A stretch of 43,000 bases of DNA. Source: Mesostigma viride (taxonomy: Eukaryota; Streptophyta; Mesostigmatophyceae; Mesostigmatales; Mesostigmataceae). The translations under genes were made by a program, and so were the position numbers. The notes beneath the pieces were generated by a model. That model saw only the letters and a program-made list of their open reading frames with translations, made no database searches and had not been told where the DNA came from. Positions 31,449 to 41,088 of the stretch are shown piece by piece. Every line of letters begins with the position of its first letter. Positions within the stretch are counted from its first letter, which is position 1. Location of the stretch: contig RPFO01000065.1 of NCBI GenBank assembly GCA_009746045.1, positions 1,773,424 to 1,816,423 of the forward strand, read 5' to 3'.

Positions 31449-31535
31449 TAGTCTCTTAATTAATTAATTAATTAATTAATTAATTCATTAACTAATTAAT
31501 TAATTAATTAATTAATTAATTAATTAATTAATGGC
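31449..31535. repeat. (TTAA)n array
   Basis: Two adjacent (TTAA)n tracts of about 35 and 45 bases split by TTCATTAAC. They are probably fused tails of neighbouring retroelements. Confidence 0.85.
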
Positions 31536-31554
31536 TCATCATGGCCATTCGCCC

Positions 31555-32165
31555 AAATCAGAATTCGCCCATGCCTTATAGCAGACGTTCGTTGAGACTT
31601 GAGCCCACCTCACCTCTCTTGTACAGCATATCAGCTATGCTTCAGCCTAGCTCTGGTATCAAGGAGACAAGGCCAGCGCAGGCCTCTGGTGTCATCATTA
31701 ATTAATTAATTAATTAATTAAACTCGTGCTCCCGTTGGGGAGTCACGGAGCACCGAAGTGCTTTTAATCCCTGTGTGTGCACTACAGGAGAAAGGGCAGA
31801 GACCCCCAGTCTCCTTCATGCCAAAGGCATGCCACAGCTGCAATCGGGCGCGGCTAGCTAAAAGGACAGGCTAACGATCCGGCAAACTGTGGGTGCAATA
31901 AGACCCATGTGAGCATGTCATAGCAAGGAGCGTGGGCAAGTAATCTGAACAGGTGTCATCATGGTTTTATTGCACCCACAGTGCTGCGCCTCGGCCCCGT
32001 GCTGTGGATATCTTTAGAGCGCTAGAGCTGTGGCCTGTCCACCGATCGACTAGTGCATGGCAGCGAGGGAAGCTACTAGGGCGCCCTGCCTCCTCATTGT
32101 GTACAGGGGTTGAAGGTTCCTCTACTTTGTATTGGCACCCACGTGACGCAGTCACGTGACAACTA
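31555..32165 (+). mobile_element. Tail-3 element interrupted by tail-1 element
   Basis: Plus copy of the 3'UTR and end seen at 11330-11036: GAGACTTGAGCCCACCTCAC, CTATGCTTCAGCCTA, TCTGGTATC; then, after the insert at 31699-31951, TTGCACCCACAG, TGCTGCGCC, GAAGCTACTAGGGCGCCCTG, GGGGTTGAAGGTTCC, TATTGGCACCCACGTGACGC and the tail-3 hairpin ending at 32159. The usual (TTAA)n is replaced by CAACTAATGAATT. Confidence 0.7.
31699..31951 (-). mobile_element. Tail-1 element with 11-bp TSD
   Basis: Flanked by GGTGTCATCAT at 31688-31698 and 31952-31962. Minus reading: ATTACTTGCCCACGCTCCTT, TATGACATGCTCACATGGGT, TTGCACCCACAG, GTGGCATGCCTTTGGCATGA, AAAGCACTTCGGTGCTCC and the intact hairpin, ending in (TTAA)n. 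A clean, recent insertion into the tail-3 element. Confidence 0.85.
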
Positions 32166-32640
32166 ATGAATTGACGCGCTAGCTGTCCCTATCAGACAAC
32201 AGCTCCGCCCTAGAGATCCTCACACGATGTTGACCGCCATGCGCCCAGGATTCATCGCTGTCTCAGTTTCCCAGTCATTTATATATGCATGCCGGCCAGT
32301 TTGTACTCCTGCACGCTAGCTTTTGGATTTAGTGCAGCTGTAGGAATAGTTGTCTCACTTAATACACACGTAGATGCCGGACTCTCCCCGGGAATATTTA
32401 GTGTTGATACCAGCTGCATGCATGTGGCATGCATGCCTCCCGCCGCAGGCACTCAGTGAGGCATGAGCAAGGGAAGACGGGTGCATGTCTCTGCCCCCAT
32501 TCTCCATGTGCAACACACAATGGAATTGCTCCGCATTCCCCCACAGGACAGCATGTAATTCATTATCAATAGATTTCATCTAGATGGGGACACGTAAGCA
32601 CAATCATAATATGACACCGATTCTCCCGATTTCTGGCCTG
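32166..32640. other. No recognisable gene
   Basis: Short frames only. From 32617 to 32657 lies a copy of the dispersed motif CTCCCGATTTCTGGCCTGCG then CTGGTTGTCTCC. Confidence 0.4.
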
Positions 32641-32654
32641 CGCTGGTTGTCTCC

Positions 32655-32880
32655 TTTGATAGCTCCGTGGGGAGCACATGTAACACATAGCCCTGAGAAG
32701 GCGCATCTATGGGTTTGTGATACAGTGACTAGGCTACAACCTGCAGGTGGAGGATGTAAACTGTCACCTGCTCGGTGTGCACAATGTGCACCTGCACCGC
32801 CATGATGGATCATGCATCCCGATCACTGATGCTCGCACGGGGCGACATCATGGGGAGATGGCCTAGAAGGCCTGCATGAC
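32655..32880 (-). mobile_element. Diverged tail-2 element 3' end
   Basis: CTCCGTGGGGAGCACATGTA, ACACATAGCCCTGAGAAGGC, GGAGGATGTAAACTGTCACC, TGCACCTGCACCGCCATGAT parallel the tail-2 3'UTR at 30555-30720 but with many changes, so it is an old copy or a different subfamily. Confidence 0.5.
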
Positions 32881-32898
32881 ATATGGGGTGGAACATGT

Positions 32899-33317
32899 AT
32901 ATTCTGATTTGGCACGCCGCAAAGGTGAAAACCATTTGCGTTCAGTGCCGGTCCGCGGAAAACGCGGAAAAACGCGATCTGCAAATGAATCCAGGCCGGA
33001 ATCGAACTGGGGACCTCTCGCACCAATTTTGCTGACTATAGGACGGACATATGATGCAGACGATATTTGTTTAAACTTTTGTGTAATTATTTTTCTAATG
33101 AGATTAGCATATGTAGTTCTCCGTGGCATGCCTTTGCGCATGACACGCAAGTACTTACTTACTTACTTAGGACGGACGTCTCCGGATCCTAAGGCATCGC
33201 CAACTGACACCTACAGTCATCCGCAAAAGTTCTCCTTAATTCCGGGGAGTGATGCAAGCCTTTCGGATTTGGTACTAGATAAATCATTCGAGATCTGTGT
33301 GTAGGAGTACTACACAC
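32899..33317 (-). mobile_element. SINE copy, interrupted by the 119-bp element
   Basis: Minus reading: GTGTGTAGTACTCCTACACA, CAGATCTCGAATGATTTATC, AAGGCTTGCATCACTCCCCG, GGATGACTGTAGGTGTCAGT, TGGCGATGCC; [insert 33167-33049]; then GTCAGCAAAATTGGTGCGAG, AGGTCCCCAGTTCGATTCCG, GATTTGCAGATCGCG-type and CGCAAATGGTTTTCACCTTT. A tRNA-like T-arm with B box GTTCGATTCC is present. Confidence 0.75.
33049..33167 (+). mobile_element. Short element (119 bp) with 10-bp TSD
   Basis: Inserted in a SINE. TAGGACGGAC flanks both sides (33039-33048, 33168-33177), and the uninterrupted SINE copy at 34038 shows the empty site with a single TAGGACGGAC. It starts ATATGATGCAGACGATATTT and ends in ACTTACTT repeats. It has no terminal inverted repeat and no coding capacity. 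The repeat tail and TSD point to retroposition. Confidence 0.85.
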
Positions 33318-33354
33318 ATGGCTAGGATATAGCTGGTGCATAGCATCTCACGCG

Positions 33355-33900
33355 AGCTATGGCCGACCTACCTTCAGCTCCGGCAGAGCGCAGGGGGGAA
33401 GCCGGTATACTGGAGGGGGGCGGTCATCCACGTTGACCACAAGCCCTGGCAGCCCCCTCCTGCCACATCAGACTAGGGAATCCATACCAGTAGTGTAGAT
33501 GAGTCAGGCTTAGCCTAGCATGTGGCCCACGCGCATGTGCGCCCATAATGGCCCCCATGGATGTTGCCTTCAGAATTTAGCCAAGCCATGCCTATAATGG
33601 GACCCCCATGGATGTTGCATTAAGAATTTAGCCATGCTATGCCTATGCAGAGAGATGCTCTCTGTTGAGAAGCCATGCCCTAGCTCTTGTATAGCCATGA
33701 TGATCTTCCTCCCCCGTGCCGGGATCCCCTTCGTTGGGTTGAACCCGAGACAGCATCAGTGGTGGTGCAGGTGCCCTTGAGGCACCTAGAGCAAGTGTTG
33801 CTTACATTCCACTCTTGCAGGAAGTAGCTAGCCCAGAATGTATTAAAAGCCATATGCCCCTTCTCCGGGATATGTGCTACATGTACTCCCAACGGAGTTA
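33355..33900 (+). mobile_element. ORF1-only element 3' part (tail-2)
   Basis: It begins in ORF1p: [20 protein letters not shown] in one frame; the conserved reading is [20 protein letters not shown] then [20 protein letters not shown]-stop at about 33475. The 3'UTR follows (ATGTGGCCCACGCGCATGTG, duplicated CCCCCATGGATGTTGC at 33552 and 33603, CTTGTATAGCCATGATGATC) and ends CCATATGCCCCTTCTCCGGG, ATATGTGCTACATGTACTCC, CAACGGAGTTAT at 33900. The AT tail resumes at 34257 after a SINE insertion. Confidence 0.75.
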
Positions 33901-34248
33901 TTCTGATCAGGCACTCCGCAAAGGTGAAAACCGTTTGCGTTCAGGGCCGGGCCGCGGAAAACGCGGAAAAACGCGATCTGCAAATGAATCCGACCGTAAT
34001 CGAACTGGGGACCTCTTGCACCAACTTTCGCTGACTATAGGACGGACGTCTCCGGTTACCATGGCATCGCCAACTTACACCTACAGTCATCCGCAAAAGT
34101 TCTCCTTTCCGGGGAGTGATGCAAGCCTTTCGGATTTGGTACTAGATAAATCACTCGAGATCTGTGTGTAGGAGTACTACACACGTGTCCACTCGAGACT
34201 TGTTCAGTCTCGAAACGTGACGTGGAGTTACGTCGAAACGTGACGTGG
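33901..34248 (-). mobile_element. Longest SINE copy (~348 bp), with 8-bp TSD
   Basis: GGAGTTAT at 33893-33900 and 34249-34256 flanks it, splitting a tail-2 hairpin from its (TTAA)n tail. On minus it runs from ACGTCACGTTTCGACGTAAC (a 23-bp unit repeated twice) through a short palindrome GTGTAGTACTCCTACAC, a tRNA-like part (CCTATAGTCAGCGAAAGTTG then AGAGGTCCCCAGTTCGATTA), to GGAGTGCCTGATCAGAA. The GTTCGATTA B box is mutated by one base. RNA polymerase III transcription is inference; the A box is weak. Confidence 0.75.
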
Positions 34249-34256
34249 AGTTATGT

Positions 34257-34281
34257 TTCTAATTAATTAATTAATTAATAG
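34257..34281 (+). mobile_element. (TTAA)n tail of the tail-2 element at 33355
   Basis: GTTTCTAATTAATTAATTAA continues the element interrupted at 33900. Confidence 0.6.
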
Positions 34282-35561
34282 CATCTCAGCAGAGAGTGAC
34301 TCTCCGCATGGGCAAAGCATGTCTCAAAATCGCTACAGCTATTGCATGGGCGGGTGTGGGCCATCACATAGGCATACATGACGGAAAGGAGAACTTTTGC
34401 GGATGACTGTAGGTGTAAGTTGGCGATGCCATGGTAACCGGAGACGTCCGTCCTATAGTCAGCGAAAGTTTGTGCGAGAGGTCCCCAGTTCGATTCCGGT
34501 CGGATTCATTTGCAGATCGCGTTTTTCCGCGTTTTCCGCGGCCCGGCACTGAACGCAAATGGTTTTCACCTTTGCGGAGTGCCTGATCAGAAAATACATG
34601 ACGGTTGTCTCCTTGATACATGGCCACGTTGCTAAGCTTTTCTAGTCTACACTACTGTTATATAATCCCCTAGGCTGGGGTGGCTGGGGTGGGCGGGGTC
34701 GCCTGCCAGGGCTTGTGGGTGACGTAGATGTGACCCGCTCCCCTCCAGTAGACCGGCTTCTTCCCTGCCGTCTGCCGGAGCTGGAGGTGGGTCGGCCATA
34801 GCTTCCGTCGCCGTTGTTGCTGCGTCAAGGTCAAGTCGTCGTCCAGCGTGTAGGAGGTCCCCCCAAGCCCCTTGCGACGCTTGAGGAACTCCATCTTATC
34901 CTCCATGGTGTCAAAGGTGAGGAGCAATGGGGAGGGCCGGCCAGCCGTAAGTACCCCACGAGCGGGGGAGGCGGGTCACCCCCCGCGGCTTGCCCTTACC
35001 AGTGAGGGCCATCCATGGGACAAGGATTTTGTTCTCAAACGCCATGGCAAGGGTCTCGGAGGTCTCGTCGATCCTGCAGCTGGTCCAAGTGCTTGGCGAT
35101 GACGCTAAGGCTGCGCTTGTCGAGCTCGGCCTCCTCGCAGAGGTCGGGCGTCTGCTGCTTGAGCTGGCAGCGATGACGGAGGTGGTGGTGGTGGTGTGGT
35201 TCATCAGCATGGCTGCCCAGGTCTGGGTGTGATCGAGGTGCATCGCTGGCAGGGCCAGCAGGGGCTGGCCGGGCGGCGATGTCCTTCACCGCCTGGGCAG
35301 TGATGCCTGCGGTGTTTTGCGGGCATTCGAGGCGATGGCATTGTCCTGGAGGCGCTTGTCGATGGCGAGGAGCTGGGCAGTGAGGGCGTCGGTGGTGGTG
35401 GCGGTGGAGGCGAGGAGCTTGGAGGTGGCGGTGGGGGTGGAGGAGAGGAGGGGAAGCTCGGCAGCCAGCGTGCCACCCATGGCCGCCACATCTGCGGCGA
35501 GGGGTGTCACGTGCTGTGTTCTAACCATCTTACTACGCTGACAGATGGCTCGAGCTACCAT
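34282..35561 (-). pseudogene. LINE ORF1 plus 3'UTR, frameshifted, SINE-interrupted
   Basis: Minus from 35561: Ala/Thr/Leu-rich helical segment (ELPLLSSTPTATSKLLASTA, ALTAQLLAIDKRLQDNAIAS), a His-rich linker (DEPHHHHHLRH), then, after frame shifts, TSETLAMAFENKILVPWMAL and [59 protein letters not shown], stop at 34670. This gives the fullest ORF1 N-terminus in the window. The 3'UTR (34669-34282) holds a SINE with TSD at 34385-34593 and ends without its own hairpin. Confidence 0.65.
34385..34593 (+). mobile_element. SINE copy with 11-bp TSD
   Basis: ATACATGACGG at 34374-34384 and 34594-34604. Starts AAAGGAGAACTTTTGCGGAT (5'-truncated compared with 33901-34248); tRNA-like centre TGCGAGAGGTCCCCAGTTCG then ATTCCGG; ends GTGCCTGATCAGAAA. 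The B box is intact. Confidence 0.85.
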
Positions 35562-35740
35562 GCATGGTCCGGATTCTCCCGATTTCTGGCCTGCGCTGGT
35601 TGTCTCCTTGATATTACTACGCTGGTTGTCTGCTTGATCTTACAGATAACGGCAGGCTCGAGCTACCATGGTCCGGATTCTCCCAATTTCTGGCCTGCGC
35701 TGGTTGTCTCCTTGATCTTACCGATACCGCTCCAGGACCA
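35520..35740. repeat. Tandem copies of a dispersed ~60-bp motif
   Basis: GGCTCGAGCTACCATG(CATG)GTCC then GGATTCTCCCGATTTCTGGC, CTGCGCTGGTTGTCTCCTTG occurs at about 35548-35613 and 35650-35716. Diverged or reverse copies are at 14763-14812, 23633, 23683-23735 and 32617-32657. No coding. Nature unknown. Confidence 0.65.
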
Positions 35741-35933
35741 TGCTAAAATACCGTGAAATTTTTCTTGGTATTATACATGACAGAGGTAAAATGAAAGTGA
35801 CAAATGCTGCATACATAAGAAAATCATGGCCAACTACTTGGTGACAAGGAGCATACAAGCAGCTTGCAGAATGTTTGTGCTGCAGGCCCGATGTTTGAAC
35901 CATGGTAGGTGGCCACCTTTGAACTTTGTTTTA

Positions 35934-38900
35934 TCACTTCTTTGCACTGTCATCATTGTCCTTGCCATCTTTGCCCTCTGCCTCATCCTGATAGGGAGGA
36001 ACCACAGTCATCCAAATCCGGATTGTCCCATCCTCCGACCTGCACACAAACCAGACACAGACACCCAGCATGCACAGACCCAACATAACATGAGTGTTCC
36101 ATGGGACAAAATATCCACAGGCATGACCTCATATTAGGGCATGTATCCACTGCCACTGGGCATGTATTCATGGAGCGCGTTGAGAAAACGGTATCAAAGC
36201 GTATGCAAGGTGACAAGCCGACTGCAGCCATGTGTCAACCATGTCCAGCTCGTGCACAAGTAAAGCAGGGGAAAAACGGAGGGTCTCAACGCTCCAGGCC
36301 AAGCACGTACCCAGATGAGTAGGACTGCCCATCCGGCGCAAAGCGAGCGCAGTGGACGGGCCCATGGTGGCCCTTGTTGCACTCTGCAGGGAGCAGCAAG
36401 GCAGCACACAGAATGCAGCGCGGGCCAGGCGATAACGCCAGGTTGGTCAATACAGTGAACACGTGAACAGCTCAACCGCCGGCAGTGAACATACCCGCCA
36501 AGCTATAGACATTCTAGCCCCGTGAGGAAGGGCTGCCTTGGGAAGCTTGAGGGTAATGACTTCTTTGGCGTTCTAGCAGCTTCCTCAGTGCCAGGTGTAT
36601 CTCAGCATCCACCAATACCATTATAAAAACATACCAACAAGACAACAAAACAACATGCAACATAACAACATACATAAGAACCAGGACCAATCAAGTGCCG
36701 AGACGAACGAAGATCAGGGTGCCTTGCGGAGCACATGGCCACGACTGTGATGCCCACACAACGTGAGCGGCCCACGTAACATGGCATGTAGCACAACGCG
36801 AGTGGCCCATGAAACCTCAAGTGCAGCATAACACGAGCGATCCCATATGACATATCATCAGCACCCAACCCACACGCGAGCGCGGCCACTTACCAAAACA
36901 TGCGGAAAAAAACAAGCGTGCACGCCAGCGTACCACAAAAATACCACGACGCGCGCCAAAACACGCAGCGCAGCACACCGGCATGCGAACGTACCGAGCT
37001 CCTCGCCGGTCTCGAAGTCCATCAGCCGCACCCACATGTCGTTGCCGCCCATGACAAAGCGGTTGATCTGAGGGAACAGAGACGCCGACTCCACATTGAA
37101 CGACTGCTTGTACTCGCGGTCAAGGGTGAAGCTGGCACACATCACCCAAGGGGGAAGAGGAACGGGGCAAGCACAACAGGACAAAGTAGGACAGAGGAGG
37201 CCACCCAGCACCAGTCAATGCTAGCAGTGTTCGAGAGCGGTTGGCGATGATAGAGTAGGCATGGATCCTGCCCCACACAGGGTGTAGGGTGCAGCGTTCA
37301 GGATCGGGTAGGTATGCGGTGCCCTTGGATGGCATGTTGAACCCTATGCAGCCCGCGGCTTATGCCACGGCATGGCATGGCAGGTCCCTACGGCAGGCCC
37401 AACCGAGAGGCACACGATGGGACCACATGAGGGCCCCGGGCAGGTCAGGCAGGCCCGGTGGCCGAGCAACAGCCCCCTGAAGCACACTGCTTCGACACCC
37501 CCTGTTCTCCTCCAACACGATCGCATCATGTCCGCGGCACACACACGCCCGCATCATGGCCGCAGACAGACAGTCATGGCCACGCCACATAGCAGCGGTC
37601 AAAACCACGCCCACCAACATCAGCCAAAGCCACGCACAAGACATGCTACCACCCGCCACGGTACACCACCAACTCGGACCAATCGTCTGCAACTACCAAC
37701 AGGTCTATAAATGACTGCAAGCGCTGCTGCTTTGCATCTTTGCAACGCAACTCAAGGGGTTGCTTTCAGATCATGCTGCTTGCGCGAGAGAAGAGCTGAT
37801 CAAGGGAGCGACCACCCACCGCTTGGCGTCCCAGAACTTGACCGACCCGCCGTCCGCGGTGGTGATGTACTGCCCCTGCGCGGACACCTCCATGCTGGTG
37901 ACGGGCGTGCTGGTCTCGAGCACGCGCACCACCGACATGGTACGCACGTCCCAGATGCTGCACACAGGAGCACGCGCCGCCCGACACCAGTCACCATGCC
38001 CGGTACCAGGCACATCGACACCAGGCACCATGCCCGGTACCAGGCACACCAATGCAAGGCAACCGACCGACACGAGGCAACGTTACCGGTGGACGTTAGA
38101 AGGACGGCAGAAGCCCATCAAAATGGATGAATGCTTTGTGGTGCCCACGGGATACCTTCCGAGAGACGCAGAGGCAAGCCTATGAAAGGGAAGTACTAAG
38201 TTATCGTGGGCTGCTTTTTCAAGCCGCGTGGTTCTGTGGCAAAGAAGCTAACGGTCACCGCGGTGGGGCGACCACATCCTGTCAGCTTGATGGGTGCTTG
38301 ACCGTACCCTTGCTGCCCACTGCATGTTTGGCCCACCTGTTGATGTTCGGCCTACCTACTGTACATCGGTCCAGCGACCCGGTGGGAGGCCCAGCGGATG
38401 CATGCTTGATGAACAAGGGCTGGACATTGGACCCCACCCGATGTTTGCTTGGCTATCGCCTCACGCGCCTAGCATTTGCCGCACGAGCATCTGATCTGCC
38501 TGGTGTGTGATGATGACTCGCGCCCCATGCACCTGAGGATGCTGGACTAGTGTTTGGCTCCACCACTGGTGGACCCCACCTCACCGTTGCTTGACTCTTG
38601 CCCCGCGCACCAACCTCCTGTTTGGCGGCTCCACCATGCCCCGGCCTACCTGATGTTTGGCGGCTCCATCATGCGCGCCTACCTGATGTTTGGCCCAACC
38701 ATCGCCCCACGCACCTGATGTTTCGCTGCTCGCTCTCCGCGCTGAGGATGAGCTTGTCGCTATCGTGGAAGAGGGCGATGCGGATGCCCGCCGACGCTCC
38801 GCTCATCACCAGCGGCTCCGCCTCCGGCTTGGCCAGGTCGTAGATGCGCAGCAGCTTCTCCATACCGCCCGTCACGATGCGTGCGCCGTCCTGGGGGGGG

Positions 38901-41088
38901 GGGGGGCAAGCAGGAGGGGGGGAGCAAGGGGGTGAGGGCAGGCCGAAGAAGGGGGGAAGGGGGGGAGGGAAAGGGGAGGGCAAGAGGAAGGGTGCGGAAA
39001 GGAGGGGGGGTAGTTGCATGCATAAGAAGAGGAAGGGGTGCGGGAAGGAGGGGGGGTAGTTGCATGCATAAGAAGAGGGGGAGGGACGCCCTTAGCAAAA
39101 CCTAGGAGGCCCCAAGACCTAGCCCCAAGCCAAGCCGAGAATGTGTGTGTGTGTGATGGTGGGGGGGGGGGAGGAAGGTATGGCAGGGGCAGCAGGAGTA
39201 AAGCCACGGGGCTGGGTGTCCCCCGAGGTTAGAATAAGGAGGCACACATCATTGACGTCGATGATGCAATAAGGAGGCACACATCATTGACGTCGATGAT
39301 GCAACTCACCGATCATGGGACACACATCATTGACGTCAATGATGCAACTCACCGATCATGGGACACACATCATTGACGTCGATGATGCAACTCACCGATC
39401 ATGGGACACATTGGACGTGTCCGCACTCGCCGCCAAGGAAACGAGGGTGTGCGCTCACCGACGAGACAAACGGACATCGCACACTCCTGGATGGCAGACG
39501 GAGGGCTGCGCACTCACCGACGAGAAGTTGACGGTGCGCACGATGTGCTTGTGCTCGAAGGTGTGGAGCACGCTGCCACCCAGGGCGTCCCAGACACATC
39601 TGGAGGGGCACAGCAGCACCGCCAAGGCAACAAACCACAAAAAGAGCGGTGTCAGAGTGAACCGAGCGGATCCGAGGCACTTGCAGGAATGATGGCACTC
39701 GCAGGTCTGATGGCACTGGAAGGCATTCCAGCCCCAAGGGGAGATGAGTAGGCAGCAACATACGGCCTAGGCAGGCCAACCGGGTTGGCAGGGCTCCAGG
39801 GGCTTGTGGCATCCGTGACTACATGCCGTGACAAGGGCGAACAACGGCCAAGGAGAGGCCACGGTATATGAATCAAGTCATCCATCATCAAGGCATTCAT
39901 CACAAGGGGGGGAGCTGCGATGTACGCGCATGGCAGCATTATGTGCGTGGAAGCACCACATTGTCCGTTGAGACCAAAAGAGAGCACGCATGGACACCTG
40001 ATGGCAGGATAAATTGCCAGCAAGAAGGCCTAGTCATGACACGTACAGCAGCAGGTCACTGCACTGCAGGCCACACTCCTTTTCAACTCATTTTTTCTGT
40101 TTCTCGAGCCCTCCTGCTATCCCAGAGGTTCATCCGTGATGTCTAATGTCTGTGGGTCTGAGCACCCTGCTTCCAGCCACCCCCTGGGAGGGAGCCGCGT
40201 AACCTTGCCCACTACTTGCCCTTGCCCATGGAAACCGTTGGTGGCATGGTAAAGCTACCTACCCGGAAAACACGGAGGAATCTAAAAACACAGGTGCCTG
40301 TGATCAAACCACCAAGAAATACGCAACTGTAATTGCCTCGGCCGGCCCCGCTCGATAGACATAAGACCCAAGAAAAGACAAACAGTACATACAGCCCTAA
40401 ATTGATGCATTGCTAACCGCACCTGCCCTGGTAGAATCGAGTTAAACAACTCTCTGGAATGGAGGATGCTAACAACCATGAGCAGGCCAATACGACACTA
40501 AGTCACCGAAATGGAGGCTGAAACACGCAGGAGGGACGGCATGGGTCAGATATTGCAGAAGCGGGCAGGACAATCTTCTCATCAAACTACTGTATGGTGA
40601 ACTACTGCCCAGAACACGGTGGCTGTAACATGTTGCTTACGCGCTGAAGTCGGCGGAGGCAGTGGCGGCGCGCATCGCAGGCGGGTCTAAGCAGGCCGCC
40701 CAGACAGCTCCCTTATGCCCTTCAAAGGTTCCGATCCAATCGCCGGTCTCCCCGTTCCGTAGCATGGGTTTACCATCTGCATAAAATTTCCAAGCAGCTA
40801 GCACGTTTTAGAATTAATAGCCTGCCGAGGGTGGTCTTGCTCGCGAAAAACATGTGGCATGCACACAGACAGCGATGTGTGCAGCATTCTTGGACGGGGT
40901 AAGCTAGAAGACAACCCTGGGAAGGTAACTTGCCTGCAAGATCTAAGCACATGCAACACACCTTTGCTGGCACTGATGAGGAAGTAACCATCTGGTGTAA
41001 CTGGGCTGTAAGCGATGTCGACAATCGGACGCGAATGACCATGGCACACCAACGGAATTTGTGAACGTCTTGGAGCCCCTCCTGCCAT
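35934..41088 (-). CDS. STRAP: STRAP/Unrip-like WD40 protein, complete
   Basis: Eight exons on minus: 41088-40962, 40776-40641, 39599-39518, 38890-38715, 37957-37820, 37131-36995, 36383-36311, 36039-35934. All introns are GT-AG and every phase joins, giving 324 residues and a stop. The start [23 protein letters not shown]-like [20 protein letters not shown] and [20 protein letters not shown] are hallmarks of serine-threonine kinase receptor-associated protein (Unrip). Later exons read [98 protein letters not shown] and [12 protein letters not shown], i.e. a WD40 propeller expected to have seven blades. The tail is acidic and Lys-rich ([17 protein letters not shown]). In animals the protein is part of the SMN snRNP-assembly complex; the role here is inferred by homology. 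Human STRAP is about 350 residues, so length fits. Confidence 0.95.
38560..38714 (-). repeat. STRAP intron 4: repeats of the exon/donor junction
   Basis: The exon ends CGAAACATCAG, then GTGCGTGGGG. Downstream in the intron the gene strand shows CCAAACATCAGGTAGGCGCG (about 38692), CCAAACATCAGGTAGGCCGG (about 38659) and CCAAACAGGAGGTTGGTGCG (about 38630), with GGAGCCG spacers. More degenerate copies continue (CGAACATCAACAGGTGGGCC near 38352). The repeat unit is about 33 bases. Confidence 0.75.
38891..39095. repeat. Purine-rich tract in STRAP intron 3
   Basis: On plus, almost pure G/A (the complementary pyrimidine tract precedes the acceptor of exon 4 on the gene strand), with a roughly 50-bp duplication (GGTAGTTGCATGCATAAGAA at 39010 and 39056). 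It forms an unusually long polypyrimidine tract for the acceptor. Confidence 0.7.
39240..39517 (-). repeat. STRAP intron 3: tandem repeats with donor-like GGTGAGT
   Basis: Exon 3 ends TTCTCGTCG, then the donor GTGAGTGCGC. A near copy, TCTCGTCGGTGAGCGC, lies about 55 bases further in. Then three units of about 44 bases each contain ATCGGTGAGTTGCATCAT on the gene strand, along with a palindrome CATCATTGACGTCAATGATG (perfect at 39325-39344, one mismatch in the others). Confidence 0.8.

Noticed and set aside
34990-35560. Plus-strand frames (Val/Glu-rich, and the 74-codon frame from 35317)
   Set aside because: Antisense of the LINE ORF1 remnant read on minus, which carries the recurring ORF1p motifs.
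38844-39232. Gly/Arg-rich plus frames
   Set aside because: Translation of a purine-rich intronic tract in STRAP intron 3.
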